Notes under the pieces: generated by a model
Told to the model about the DNA's origin: nothing
Databases searched by the model: none
The model's input: the letters and a program-made list of their open reading frames with translations, nothing else
Translations under genes and position numbers: made by a program
Shown here: in pieces, positions 6,946 to 12,558 of the stretch
Layout: every line of letters starts with the position of its first letter
Position numbering within the stretch: the stretch's first letter is position 1
From: Actinomycetota bacterium
Lineage (GTDB): Bacteria > Actinomycetota > Actinomycetes > Nanopelagicales > Nanopelagicaceae
DNA: 12,558 bases
Reading direction: 5' to 3'
NCBI GenBank assembly: GCA_947380835.1
Contig: CANCSL010000034.1
Location: 1 to 12,558 of the forward strand

Positions 6946-6990
6946 GCTCTAAGGGTAATACTTCATCGCCTTTTGAAGTAACTTAAGGCT
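6946..6990. promoter_or_regulatory. 45-bp divergent leaderless promoter pair around a dyad
   Basis: TACTTCA (6959-6965) and TGAAGTA (6974-6980) form a perfect 7-bp inverted repeat with an 8-bp spacer, centred between two outward promoters. On the minus strand TACCCT (complement of 6952-6957) sits at -12 to -7 from the thioesterase ATG. On the plus strand TAACTT (6979-6984) sits at -12 to -7 from the DUF3093 ATG. Both predict initiation on the A of the start codon. No usable Shine-Dalgarno is seen for either gene: the AAGG before DUF3093 is only 2-3 bases from its ATG. The dyad touches or overlaps both -10 boxes, so a dimeric regulator bound there would affect both genes. Confidence 0.55.
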
Positions 6991-7434
6991 ATGGCCCTCC
7001 CCCGCTATAGCGAGACTATCCGCTGGTCGCTCTGGATCTGGTTCTTTTTTGCCTTTCTTTTAGGCTCTCTCTCACTAGCGGTTTGGGCGGCACTGGGTAC
7101 TGCAACTGCAGTAGCAGTCTCAGTCGGCGAAGCGCTGCTTCTCGTGATTTTTTACTTAAAGAGTTCATTGCACATTCGCATCAAAGATGGCTGGCTCTAC
7201 GCCGGTAAGGCAAAAATTGAAACCAAATACATCGCAGATATCGTAGAACTCGATGGACCGACAATGCGAAAAGTCCGAGGTCCAGAAACCGATCCAGCGA
7301 GTTACATGGAAATTCGATTCTGGGTGACCAGAGGAATAAAAATGGAGCTCAATGACCCGAGAGATAGAACGCCCTACTGGCTGATTAGCACTCGCAATCC
7401 TGACAAGTTGGCTTCAGCCTTAAGGGCGCCCTGA
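6991..7434 (+). CDS. DUF3093 family membrane protein
   Basis: Function unknown. Of 147 residues, the first third forms two closely spaced membrane helices (about 12-34 and 36-56, WSLWIWFFFAFLLGSLSLAV then GEALLLVIFYL), and the rest is a cytoplasmic-looking beta-rich domain. The segment LYAGKAKIETKYIADIVELD (69-88) and the C-terminal TPYWLISTRNPDKLASAL are the conserved features I associate with DUF3093. The family is actinobacterial and lies beside dut and DUF4193 elsewhere (Rv2698 in M. tuberculosis), which this context repeats. The predicted transcript is leaderless, with -10 TAACTT at exactly -12 to -7. It converges on DUF4193 with only 10 bases between the stop codons. There is no basis for a specific biochemical role. 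Confidence 0.85.
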   Translation: MALPRYSETIRWSLWIWFFFAFLLGSLSLAVWAALGTATAVAVSVGEALLLVIFYLKSSLHIRIKDGWLYAGKAKIETKYIADIVELDGPTMRKVRGPETDPASYMEIRFWVTRGIKMELNDPRDRTPYWLISTRNPDKLASALRAP

Positions 7435-7444
7435 AGAAATTAAA

Positions 7445-7741
7445 TTAGTCGCAATCTTTGCAGACCGCTTTGGCGCCTTCGCCACGAGCAAGCTGCGTGA
7501 CGTGATGCACCAAGAAGCAACGAGAACAGGTGAACTCATCATTTTGCTTTGGTACAACGCGCACTGTTAGCTCTTCGCCAGAAAGATCCGCGCCTGGAAG
7601 TTCAAGGTTTTCAGCTGCATCTTCTTCATCGATATCAACTTGACCTGATTGCGCATCTGCGCGCCGTGCTTTGAGTTCTTCTAACGATTCCTCATGTAAT
7701 TCTTCATCAGTTTTTCTGGGGGTGTCGTAATCGGTAGCCAT
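7445..7741 (-). CDS. DUF4193 family zinc-ribbon protein
   Basis: Small acidic protein of 98 aa and unknown function. The N-terminal half is charged and probably helical (TDEELHEESLEELKARRADA), with an acidic linker around 37-57. The C-terminus holds a Cys4 zinc ribbon: Cys72-x2-Cys75 in TCSRCFLVHH and Cys94-x2-Cys97 in VCKDCD, the last residues of the protein. This layout and the place next to DUF3093 and dut match the DUF4193 family (Rv2699c in M. tuberculosis, near sigA), which often appears in Actinobacteria and is suspected, not proven, to act in transcription. The ATG at 7741 is fixed by a full AGGAGGT ribosome binding site. High expression is plausible from that site alone, since it is the strongest in the window. 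Confidence 0.88.
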   Translation of the reverse strand: MATDYDTPRKTDEELHEESLEELKARRADAQSGQVDIDEEDAAENLELPGADLSGEELTVRVVPKQNDEFTCSRCFLVHHVTQLARGEGAKAVCKDCD

Positions 7742-7927
7742 GGCACCTCCTCTAAAAATAGTTAAAACTCGGTTCGAACATTGGACAAGGAAGAAAACCT
7801 TGCGTCGGGCGGATAATCCCCTAAAACGCTCGCTTCTGCCTAATCAACGTTCGGCGTGTCGGGATTATTCCCCATCTTGGGATGGCGAATTGGGGACAAA
7901 GGTCAAAAAGTGCTGTGAATTAGCCCT
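7742..7927. promoter_or_regulatory. 186-bp gap: DUF4193 leader and likely junction of two gene blocks
   Basis: Besides the Shine-Dalgarno, it should hold the DUF4193 promoter on the minus strand: TTGTCC (complement of 7781-7786) with TAACTA 18 bases downstream is a weak candidate. A small hairpin CAAGG / CCTTG (7786-7790 and 7798-7802) overlaps that -35 candidate. Further right, CCATC / GATGG around 7870-7885 forms a 5-bp stem with a four-base loop, in the position of a desaturase terminator but without a T tract. I see no convincing gene or RNA here. Confidence 0.35.
7745..7751 (-). promoter_or_regulatory. Consensus Shine-Dalgarno of the DUF4193 gene
   Basis: The complement reads AGGAGGT, a full match to the anti-Shine-Dalgarno, three bases before ATG 7741. 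It contrasts with the nearby genes, which have little or no leader. Confidence 0.8.
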
Positions 7928-8896
7928 CTATGACTGGAGACGGATCGGCTCTTGCCCGCGGGCAACGAGACGATCGAAATGTGAATCGCGTTTCTCGGTG
8001 AAGGTGGAGACCTCGAGTGCGGCTTTTTCTAGCCAGATACCGAGTTCATCGCGAGCCGCTTGGCCATCTCCGGAGAGCGTATCCAAATCAAAGATATTCC
8101 AAGCCCGCAGCACCGGATTAACCACATCCTCTAAATGGAGTTGAAGGTCATAAATGCCGGCAAGGGCAATTTGAACTGACTTGCGGCCCCACCCAGGCAT
8201 GCCGGCGCCAGGCATCTGAAAGTTAGTCACAACATCGGTGATGGCGCGCATGGCGGCATTTGGCTCGAGCTCTAGAGCGGCACCCAAAAGGTTTCGGTAA
8301 AAGAGCATATGCAAATTTTCGTCTAGGGCAACTCGCGCCAACATGCCTTCGCAAATCGGATCATTTGAAATCTTGCCAGTATTGCGATGGGAAATGCGCG
8401 TTGCTAATTCTTGGAAAGTTACATAGGACACCGTGTGCAACATGTCGGTTTCGTAGGGAGTTTCATATCCCACCTGCATATGCGCCATGCGCAAATCTTC
8501 GAGCTCGTTGGGATCCACGCCTCGAGTCGCCATCAAATAATCTCGGAGCACAATGCTGTGTCGCGCCTCTTCTGCCGTCCAGCGGTTAATCCATGAGTTC
8601 CAGGCACCATCGCGGGCCATGGATAGAGCGATTTCGGTGTGGTAGCTAGGAAGGTTATCTTCCGTCAACAAATTCAAGATCAAAGAATCTTGGGCGATAG
8701 AAGTGAGTTTGGAATCTTTTGCCTCCCACGCATCACCATTGAGCGGACCTGGGAAATTGCGGCCCTCGCTCCATGGGACATATTCATGGGGGTACCAATC
8801 TTTGGTCGTGTTGAGGTGGCGATCAAATTCCACTGCAACAACGGGCTCAAGATCTCGAATTAATCGAGATTGAACGGCCTTGGCGGCTTCAGACAT
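7928..8896 (-). CDS. Acyl-ACP desaturase (soluble diiron, DesA1/DesA2-like)
   Basis: Soluble enzyme that uses a diiron centre and O2 to put a double bond into an acyl chain carried on acyl carrier protein, for unsaturated membrane lipids. All six iron ligands of the plant stearoyl-ACP desaturase type can be placed: Glu79 (LLTEDNLPSYH), Glu110 and His113 (TAEEARHSIVLRDYL), Glu163 (FQELATRISH), Glu193 and His196 (LDENLHMLFY). The TAEE-RH and FQE-AT-ISH blocks match closely. Length is 322 aa, near mycobacterial DesA proteins; regioselectivity cannot be predicted. ATG 8896 has CGGAG five to six bases upstream. It follows trmD on the same strand after 61 bp, so it could be read through from the trmD operon. 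I do not recall this neighbour for trmD in other Actinobacteria. Confidence 0.93.
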   Translation of the reverse strand: MSEAAKAVQSRLIRDLEPVVAVEFDRHLNTTKDWYPHEYVPWSEGRNFPGPLNGDAWEAKDSKLTSIAQDSLILNLLTEDNLPSYHTEIALSMARDGAWNSWINRWTAEEARHSIVLRDYLMATRGVDPNELEDLRMAHMQVGYETPYETDMLHTVSYVTFQELATRISHRNTGKISNDPICEGMLARVALDENLHMLFYRNLLGAALELEPNAAMRAITDVVTNFQMPGAGMPGWGRKSVQIALAGIYDLQLHLEDVVNPVLRAWNIFDLDTLSGDGQAARDELGIWLEKAALEVSTFTEKRDSHFDRLVARGQEPIRLQS

Positions 8897-8957
8897 TAAT
8901 ACTCCGTTTTCATCTTCTTACAGTTACTAGGCGGACACGCTACCCCACGCTCTGGTG

Positions 8958-9686
8958 TTACTCGCCAGTTTCTGAGCGAATTTGCCGAGTACGTGAGATT
9001 GCTTGCTCGCGTCGCCATTTGGCGATGAGACCGTGATTTCCTGACGTAAGGATCGCAGGAACTGGTAAGCCCCGCCATTCAGCAGGTTTGGTATAGCTGG
9101 GATATTCCAGGAGCGCCTCCTGGCCTTCGGCAACGATGGAGTGAGACTCCTCGGTCAGAGAGTCAGGATTTCCAATCACGCCTGGAACAAGTCTTGCGAT
9201 GGCTTCAATCATGACCAATGCGGCAGCTTCGCCGCCATTGAGCACATAATTGCCGATAGAGACTTCGCGAACTCGAAAATCAGAGCGAGTTCGATAATGC
9301 TCGGTTACTCGGTGGTCTATACCTTCGTATCGCCCACAAGCAAAAATGAGGTGCTCTGCCGAACTTAGCTCTTCGGCCATTGCTTGCGAAAATAGCTCGC
9401 CAGCTGGCGTCAAAATGATGAGTTCGTGGTGTGAGGTTTCAGAGGCTTGGGCAATTGCGTCTATGGCATCGCCCCAAACGGTTGGCATCATCACCATGCC
9501 TGCGCCACCACCGTAGGGAGTGTCATCAACAGTTCGATGCGGGTCCGTCGTGAAATCACGAAGGTCATTGGTGATGATTTCAATTAATCCGGATTGACCT
9601 GCCTTGCCGATGAGAGATTGAGCAAGTGGCGTTACAACGTAATCCGGAAAAATTGTGACTACGTCGATCTTTAGATTACGCGCCAT
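8958..9686 (-). CDS. trmD: tRNA (guanine-37-N1)-methyltransferase TrmD
   Basis: Makes m1G37 next to the anticodon in tRNAs that read CNN and some other codons, preventing +1 frameshifts; SPOUT-fold homodimer using SAM. The N-terminus KIDVVTIFPDY (6-16) and HRTVDDTPYGGGAGMVM (50-66) are signature blocks. The trefoil-knot SAM site is at about 115-156 (FACGRYEGIDHRV, then SIGNYVLNGGEAAA). The C-terminal YPSYTKPAEWRGLPVP and SGNHGLIAKWRREQ are conserved tRNA-binding features. The 242-aa length is standard. The ATG lies 11 bases inside the 3' end of rimM, typical of coupled translation in this operon. Cotranscription with rimM, khpA and rpsP follows from spacing. rplS, commonly next or nearby, is absent downstream and replaced by the desaturase. 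Confidence 0.97.
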   Translation of the reverse strand: MARNLKIDVVTIFPDYVVTPLAQSLIGKAGQSGLIEIITNDLRDFTTDPHRTVDDTPYGGGAGMVMMPTVWGDAIDAIAQASETSHHELIILTPAGELFSQAMAEELSSAEHLIFACGRYEGIDHRVTEHYRTRSDFRVREVSIGNYVLNGGEAAALVMIEAIARLVPGVIGNPDSLTEESHSIVAEGQEALLEYPSYTKPAEWRGLPVPAILTSGNHGLIAKWRREQAISRTRQIRSETGE

Positions 9687-10185
9687 CGATCAAACCCTCA
9701 GGAGGAGTCACGGTGATTCGCTTATTAGCGATATCAACATCAGGGACTAGTTCATAAACAAATGGAATAAGGATTTCGCCATTTTTGCCGGCAATGGAAA
9801 GGAGATCTTGTCCAGGCAGAGCGATCACGTCAGTTACTTTTCCAAGTTCAATTCCGGCATCTGTCATGACGTCACAGTCGATCAGTTGTAAGACATGGAA
9901 GTCATCTTCATCTTCACCGGCAGCATTGACATCTACGTCAGCCAACAGGATTGTGTCACGGAGGTTTTCAACCTGATTTCGATCATGGACACCTTGAAAA
10001 CCTAACAACAGAATTCCATTATGAACTCGAGCGGTTGAAATTGTGAGCGGACCTCGATTGCTGGGCTCGGTAACTAGTACCGAACCCAGAGCGAATCGTT
10101 CTTCTGGTGAATCTGTGCGAACTTCAATAGTCGCTTCACCAAGGACTCCGTGCGCGCGGCCAATACGGCCTACGACGAGGAGCAC
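9676..10185 (-). CDS. rimM: Ribosome maturation factor RimM
   Basis: Binds S19 and helps mature the 3' (head) domain of the 30S subunit. The N-terminal beta-barrel begins LLVVGRIGRAHGVLGEATIEV (2-22), the family signature. The C-terminal PRC-barrel half (about 95-169) includes VLQLIDCDVM, GKVTDVIALPGQDLLSI and the closing ILIPFVYELVPDVDIANKRI. It is 169 aa, the usual size. The start is GTG at 10185, two bases after the khpA stop; the VVGRIGRAHG block starts right after it and no upstream frame fits. The 3' end overlaps trmD by 11 bases. It is part of the rpsP-khpA-rimM-trmD operon. Confidence 0.96.
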   Translation of the reverse strand: MLLVVGRIGRAHGVLGEATIEVRTDSPEERFALGSVLVTEPSNRGPLTISTARVHNGILLLGFQGVHDRNQVENLRDTILLADVDVNAAGEDEDDFHVLQLIDCDVMTDAGIELGKVTDVIALPGQDLLSIAGKNGEILIPFVYELVPDVDIANKRITVTPPEGLIDGA

Positions 10186-10187
10186 AA

Positions 10188-10427
10188 TTAACGAGCCTCG
10201 TCAGCCTCGATGAGATCAACTCGAATTGATCGACCAGCAATTGCGCTGACAACGGTTCGCAATGCACGTGCAGTGCGACCGTTACGACCAATTACCTTGC
10301 CAATATCATCTGGGTTTACACGGACCTCAAGAGTCGTGCCACGGCGATGAGTCTTTTCGGTGATGACGACATCCTCAGGATTATCGACGATCCCCTTGAC
10401 GAGGTGTTCTAGAGCCTCATCAATCAT
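10188..10427 (-). CDS. khpA: KH-domain RNA-binding protein KhpA
   Basis: A 79-residue single type II KH domain, an RNA chaperone that in other Gram-positive bacteria partners with KhpB (EloR/Jag) and affects cell elongation and sRNA biology; the partner gene is not in the window. The nucleic-acid-binding GxxG loop is Gly47-Arg-Asn-Gly50 in KVIGRNGRTARALR. The ending AGRSIRVDLIEADEAR is typical. It sits between rpsP and rimM with 2-bp gaps on both sides, its conserved place. The ATG at 10427 follows the rpsP stop TAA directly, after two adenines. Confidence 0.95.
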   Translation of the reverse strand: MIDEALEHLVKGIVDNPEDVVITEKTHRRGTTLEVRVNPDDIGKVIGRNGRTARALRTVVSAIAGRSIRVDLIEADEAR

Positions 10428-10429
10428 TT

Positions 10430-10963
10430 TTATTCGGCTGCACTTTCTTCAGCGGCAACTTCAACTGCAGCAACTTCAGCTACAACCTCTGCTGCTACTT
10501 CAGGTGCTGCTTCTGCTTCAACTGCAGCGGGAGCGACTTCTTCAACAACAGGAGCGCTCTTAGCAGCGAGTTTATCCGCGGCCTTCTTCTTCATAGTGGT
10601 CGCGCCTTCTTTTGGCTCGTCCATAGCTTCTTTAACCGCAGCTTCATATGCAATGCGCTTGTGAGGCTTCTCGGCGGCAACGCGAAGTGTTCCTTCGGTG
10701 CCAGGCAAGCCCTTGTGCTTCTGCCAGTCGCCAGTAATCTTGAAAATTGCCTCTACTGCTTCAGTTGGAAGTGCTCCGACGCCTAGCCAATATTGAGCGC
10801 GCTCGGAGTTAACTTCAATGAGTGAAGGCTCAGAAACGGGCGAATAGCGACCGATCTCTTCAATGGCGCGGCCATTTCGAGCGGTGCGGGAATCGGCAAC
10901 GACAATTCGGTAATGCGGGGTGCGAATCTTTCCGAGACGCATCAATTTAATCTTTACAGCCAC
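10430..10963 (-). CDS. rpsP: 30S ribosomal protein S16 with long Ala/Glu/Val-rich tail
   Basis: Structural protein of the small subunit, needed for 16S folding. The core (about residues 1-85) starts AVKIKLMRLGKIRTPHYRIVV and includes SRTARNGRAIEEIGRYSP and ERAQYWLGVGALPTEAV. Total length is 177 aa, against about 80-90 in E. coli and, as I recall, near 160 in mycobacteria. The extra part has a Lys-rich stretch (about 125-140) and then a 40-residue low-complexity tail of Ala, Glu and Val. The tail's DNA carries a 13-bp direct repeat (10459-10471 and 10516-10528), 57 bp apart and so in frame, suggesting growth by duplication. The start is GTG at 10963, with the Shine-Dalgarno AAGGAGAA (complement of 10971-10978) seven bases upstream. 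It heads the rpsP-khpA-rimM-trmD run. Confidence 0.97.
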   Translation of the reverse strand: MAVKIKLMRLGKIRTPHYRIVVADSRTARNGRAIEEIGRYSPVSEPSLIEVNSERAQYWLGVGALPTEAVEAIFKITGDWQKHKGLPGTEGTLRVAAEKPHKRIAYEAAVKEAMDEPKEGATTMKKKAADKLAAKSAPVVEEVAPAAVEAEAAPEVAAEVVAEVAAVEVAAEESAAE

Positions 10964-11118
10964 TAGGGCGTTCTCCTTGTTTTAATCGGACTAAACATCC
11001 ATGTCGACAGTGGGAGCGTCGCCATTTCAGCAGTCCTAATTGGACATGATTGCTAAGGGGTAGAGGGCCCTTAAGCAGGTGGCTAATCTTGCCAGCAAGA
11101 TGGGGCAAACCCAAATTT
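10964..11118 (-). promoter_or_regulatory. ffh-rpsP intergenic leader with stacked inverted repeats
   Basis: In this 155-bp gap I see, in transcription order, ATCTTGC-CA-GCAAGAT (11086-11101, perfect 7-bp arms), then a stem TGCT-AAGGG / CCCTT-(A)-AGCA (11051-11077, one bulge, 8-base loop), then a small GTCC/GGAC dyad (11033-11045). None is followed by a T tract, so an ordinary intrinsic ffh terminator is not supported. They may be a structured leader for the S16 operon, a protein-binding region, or a Rho-dependent end. The rpsP Shine-Dalgarno is at 10971-10978. No clear -10/-35 pair stands out. I saw no 4.5S SRP RNA signature. Confidence 0.4.
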
Positions 11119-12558
11119 TTAGCTCTCGAGGGCTCGTTTCGCCGGGTTTCCTGAGCGTGATTTCTTCTTGGCAGGCGCTGGCCTTCCCGGTGCCCGTCCA
11201 GCCCCAGGGGGCAAGGCCATTCCTGGCGGCAGCGACATGCCCGCCGGCATTGCGCCGCCATTGCGCATCTGCTTCATCACTTTTTGCGCTTGAGTAAAGC
11301 GTTCTACCAAGGAATTCACTTCGGATACCTGCCGACCACTTCCGTTGGCGATCCGAACTCGCCGGCTGCCGTTAAGGATCTTGGGGTCAGTTCGTTCGGC
11401 TGGGGTCATGGATTGCACGATCGCTTGAGTTCTGACAAGTTCACTTTCATCAAAGTTATCGAGTTGCTTCTTCATGGCGCCTGAATTCATGCCTGGCAAC
11501 ATCCCAAGCAACTTTGTCATCGAGCCCATCTTTTTCATAGCCTCAAGTTGCGAGAGAAAATCATCGAGAGTGAAGGATTCACCGCTGGCGAATTTATCTT
11601 CAAGTTTGGCTGCGCTCTCACCGTCGAATGCTTTCTTGGCCTGTTCGGCCAAAGTCTGTACATCTCCCAAACCAAGAATTCGCGAAGCCATGCGGTCTGG
11701 ATAGAAGAGATCGAAATCGCCCACTTTCTCACCAGTTGCGGCGAACATGATGGGACGACCTGTTATCTCGGTAATCGAAAGTGCGGCGCCACCTCGGGCA
11801 TCACCATCAAGCTTGGTGAGAACTACGGCATCAAATCCAACGCCATCCAAAAAGGCTTGTGCAGTTTTTACTGCATCCTGGCCTATCATGGCGTCTACAA
11901 CAAAAAGAACTTCATCGGGATTAACCGCATCGCGAATCTTCTTGGCTTGCGCCATCAGTTCAACATCGACGCCCAGACGACCGGCGGTATCGACGATAAC
12001 AACGTTATGCACTTTATCTTTTGCAAATTGCACACCTGCTTTAGCGACCTTAACTGGGTCCCCAACTCCGTTGCCGGGCTCGGGTGCGAAAACTGGAACT
12101 CCAACCGAATCACCGACGACCTGCAATTGGGTGACGGCATTGGGACGTTGTAAATCTGAAGCCACCAAAATTGGGGTATTGCCTTGATCCTTGAGGTACT
12201 TGGCCAACTTTCCAGCCAAAGAAGTTTTTCCGGCACCTTGCAGACCAGTAAGTAAAATGACCGTGGGAGCAACTTTTGCATATCTGATTCTGCGTGCGCT
12301 ACCGCCAAGAATTGTGACAAGTTCCTCATGAACAATATCGAATATCGCTTGGGAAGGATTTACCCCGCGATTTATCTCTTCAAGGGAATTGGCAGTTCTG
12401 GAGTCAATGCGCTGAATGAAGGAATCGGTGACGCTCAAGGCCACATCGGAATCCAAAAGGGCGAGGCGAATTTCAGCGAGAATCTCGGTTAAATCGCCAG
12501 TTTTGATTCTGCCTTTCTTGCGCAACGAGGCAAAGGCACCGGCAAATTTCGAAGAGAG
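11119..12558 (-). CDS. ffh: Signal recognition particle protein Ffh (SRP54), 5' end outside window
   Basis: GTPase that binds signal sequences of nascent membrane proteins with SRP RNA and docks with FtsY. The visible 479 codons lack only the first few residues: the frame is open to the right edge, and the translated edge (LSSEFAGAFASLRKKGR) matches the usual N-terminal helix, so the TTG at 12525 is not the start. In fragment numbering, the NG domain has G1 GLQGAGKTS (105-113), DLQRPNA (135-141), VDTAGRLG (189-196), TKLDGDARGG (248-257) and GEKVGDFDLF (276-285). The M domain follows from about 305, with LEAMKKMGSMTKLLGMLPGM, the SRP-RNA-binding RRVRIANGSGRQVSEVN (399-415) and a Met/Gly/Pro-rich end with a basic tail. 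It precedes rpsP, the common Gram-positive order. Confidence 0.97.
   Translation of the reverse strand, partial: LSSKFAGAFASLRKKGRIKTGDLTEILAEIRLALLDSDVALSVTDSFIQRIDSRTANSLEEINRGVNPSQAIFDIVHEELVTILGGSARRIRYAKVAPTVILLTGLQGAGKTSLAGKLAKYLKDQGNTPILVASDLQRPNAVTQLQVVGDSVGVPVFAPEPGNGVGDPVKVAKAGVQFAKDKVHNVVIVDTAGRLGVDVELMAQAKKIRDAVNPDEVLFVVDAMIGQDAVKTAQAFLDGVGFDAVVLTKLDGDARGGAALSITEITGRPIMFAATGEKVGDFDLFYPDRMASRILGLGDVQTLAEQAKKAFDGESAAKLEDKFASGESFTLDDFLSQLEAMKKMGSMTKLLGMLPGMNSGAMKKQLDNFDESELVRTQAIVQSMTPAERTDPKILNGSRRVRIANGSGRQVSEVNSLVERFTQAQKVMKQMRNGGAMPAGMSLPPGMALPPGAGRAPGRPAPAKKKSRSGNPAKRALES

Noticed and set aside
7771..7779. GGTTCGAAC, like a tRNA T-loop
   Set aside because: No flanking T-stem, anticodon arm or acceptor stem can be built around it on either strand.
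7867..7901. TCCCCA / TGGGGA and CCATC / GATGG pairings as the desaturase terminator
   Set aside because: Stems are short and compete with each other, and no T tract follows in the desaturase direction.
7740..8144. Plus-strand ORF of 134 codons starting in the DUF4193-desaturase gap
   Set aside because: It shares the CCATGG with the DUF4193 start, runs antisense through the desaturase 3' end, has no Shine-Dalgarno and resembles no family I know.
8896..9078. 60-codon minus-strand ORF ending at the desaturase start (TAATG)
   Set aside because: It overlaps the conserved C-terminus of trmD in another frame; the sequence looks like a frame shadow, although the stop-start overlap is neat.
10360..10563. 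Plus-strand ORF rich in Leu and Gln
   Set aside because: It is the antisense reading of the repetitive S16 tail; its composition follows from that repeat.
11548..12153. Plus-strand ORF of 201 codons opposite ffh
   Set aside because: Entirely antisense to the conserved GTPase domain, with no recognisable domain and no start signal.
12523..12525. TTG as the start of ffh
   Set aside because: The frame continues to the window edge with residues that match the normal Ffh N-terminus, so the real start is outside.

Overview
The window looks like core chromosome of a streamlined, mid-GC actinobacterium. A freshwater lineage such as Nanopelagicales (acI) is my best guess. The lineage call rests on gene content and order: a TrmA-family methyltransferase, a TrkA pair, DUF3159, dut, DUF3093 and DUF4193 follow the order I recall around Rv2689c-Rv2699c of Mycobacterium tuberculosis. 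The S16, KH and RimM proteins are also actinobacterial in style. Genes are packed with very short or negative spacing, and base composition looks near 50% GC by eye rather than the high GC of most Actinobacteria.

Layout, left to right. Positions 1-3944 hold aconitase (acnA) and a [4Fe-4S] RNA uracil-5 methyltransferase, both on the minus strand. A 32-bp divergent gap leads to two tandem TrkA proteins on the plus strand (3977-5296). These run tail-to-tail into a minus-strand run of DUF3159 membrane protein, dUTPase and a PaaI-like hotdog thioesterase (5289-6945). A 45-bp divergent gap leads to a DUF3093 membrane protein (plus), which converges on the DUF4193 zinc-ribbon protein (minus). After a 186-bp gap come an acyl-ACP desaturase and the translation cluster ffh-rpsP-khpA-rimM-trmD, all on the minus strand. 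ffh runs off the right edge.

How the genes fit together. The right-hand block makes and matures the ribosome and targets nascent proteins: the SRP GTPase, S16, an RNA chaperone, the 16S maturation factor and the tRNA m1G37 methyltransferase. The desaturase supplies unsaturated acyl chains. dUTPase cleans the nucleotide pool, the TrkA pair gates potassium uptake through a channel encoded elsewhere, and aconitase serves the TCA cycle.

I found no mobile element, CRISPR array, phage gene, tRNA or rRNA, and no cluster that looks like a new system. The points of interest are regulatory and structural: near-leaderless divergent promoters, one around a clean dyad; a perfect hairpin over the acnA stop codon; repeated TTCTAG boxes and a six-codon upstream ORF before acnA; hairpins between ffh and rpsP; and a probable join between two normally separate actinobacterial gene blocks near 7742-7957.
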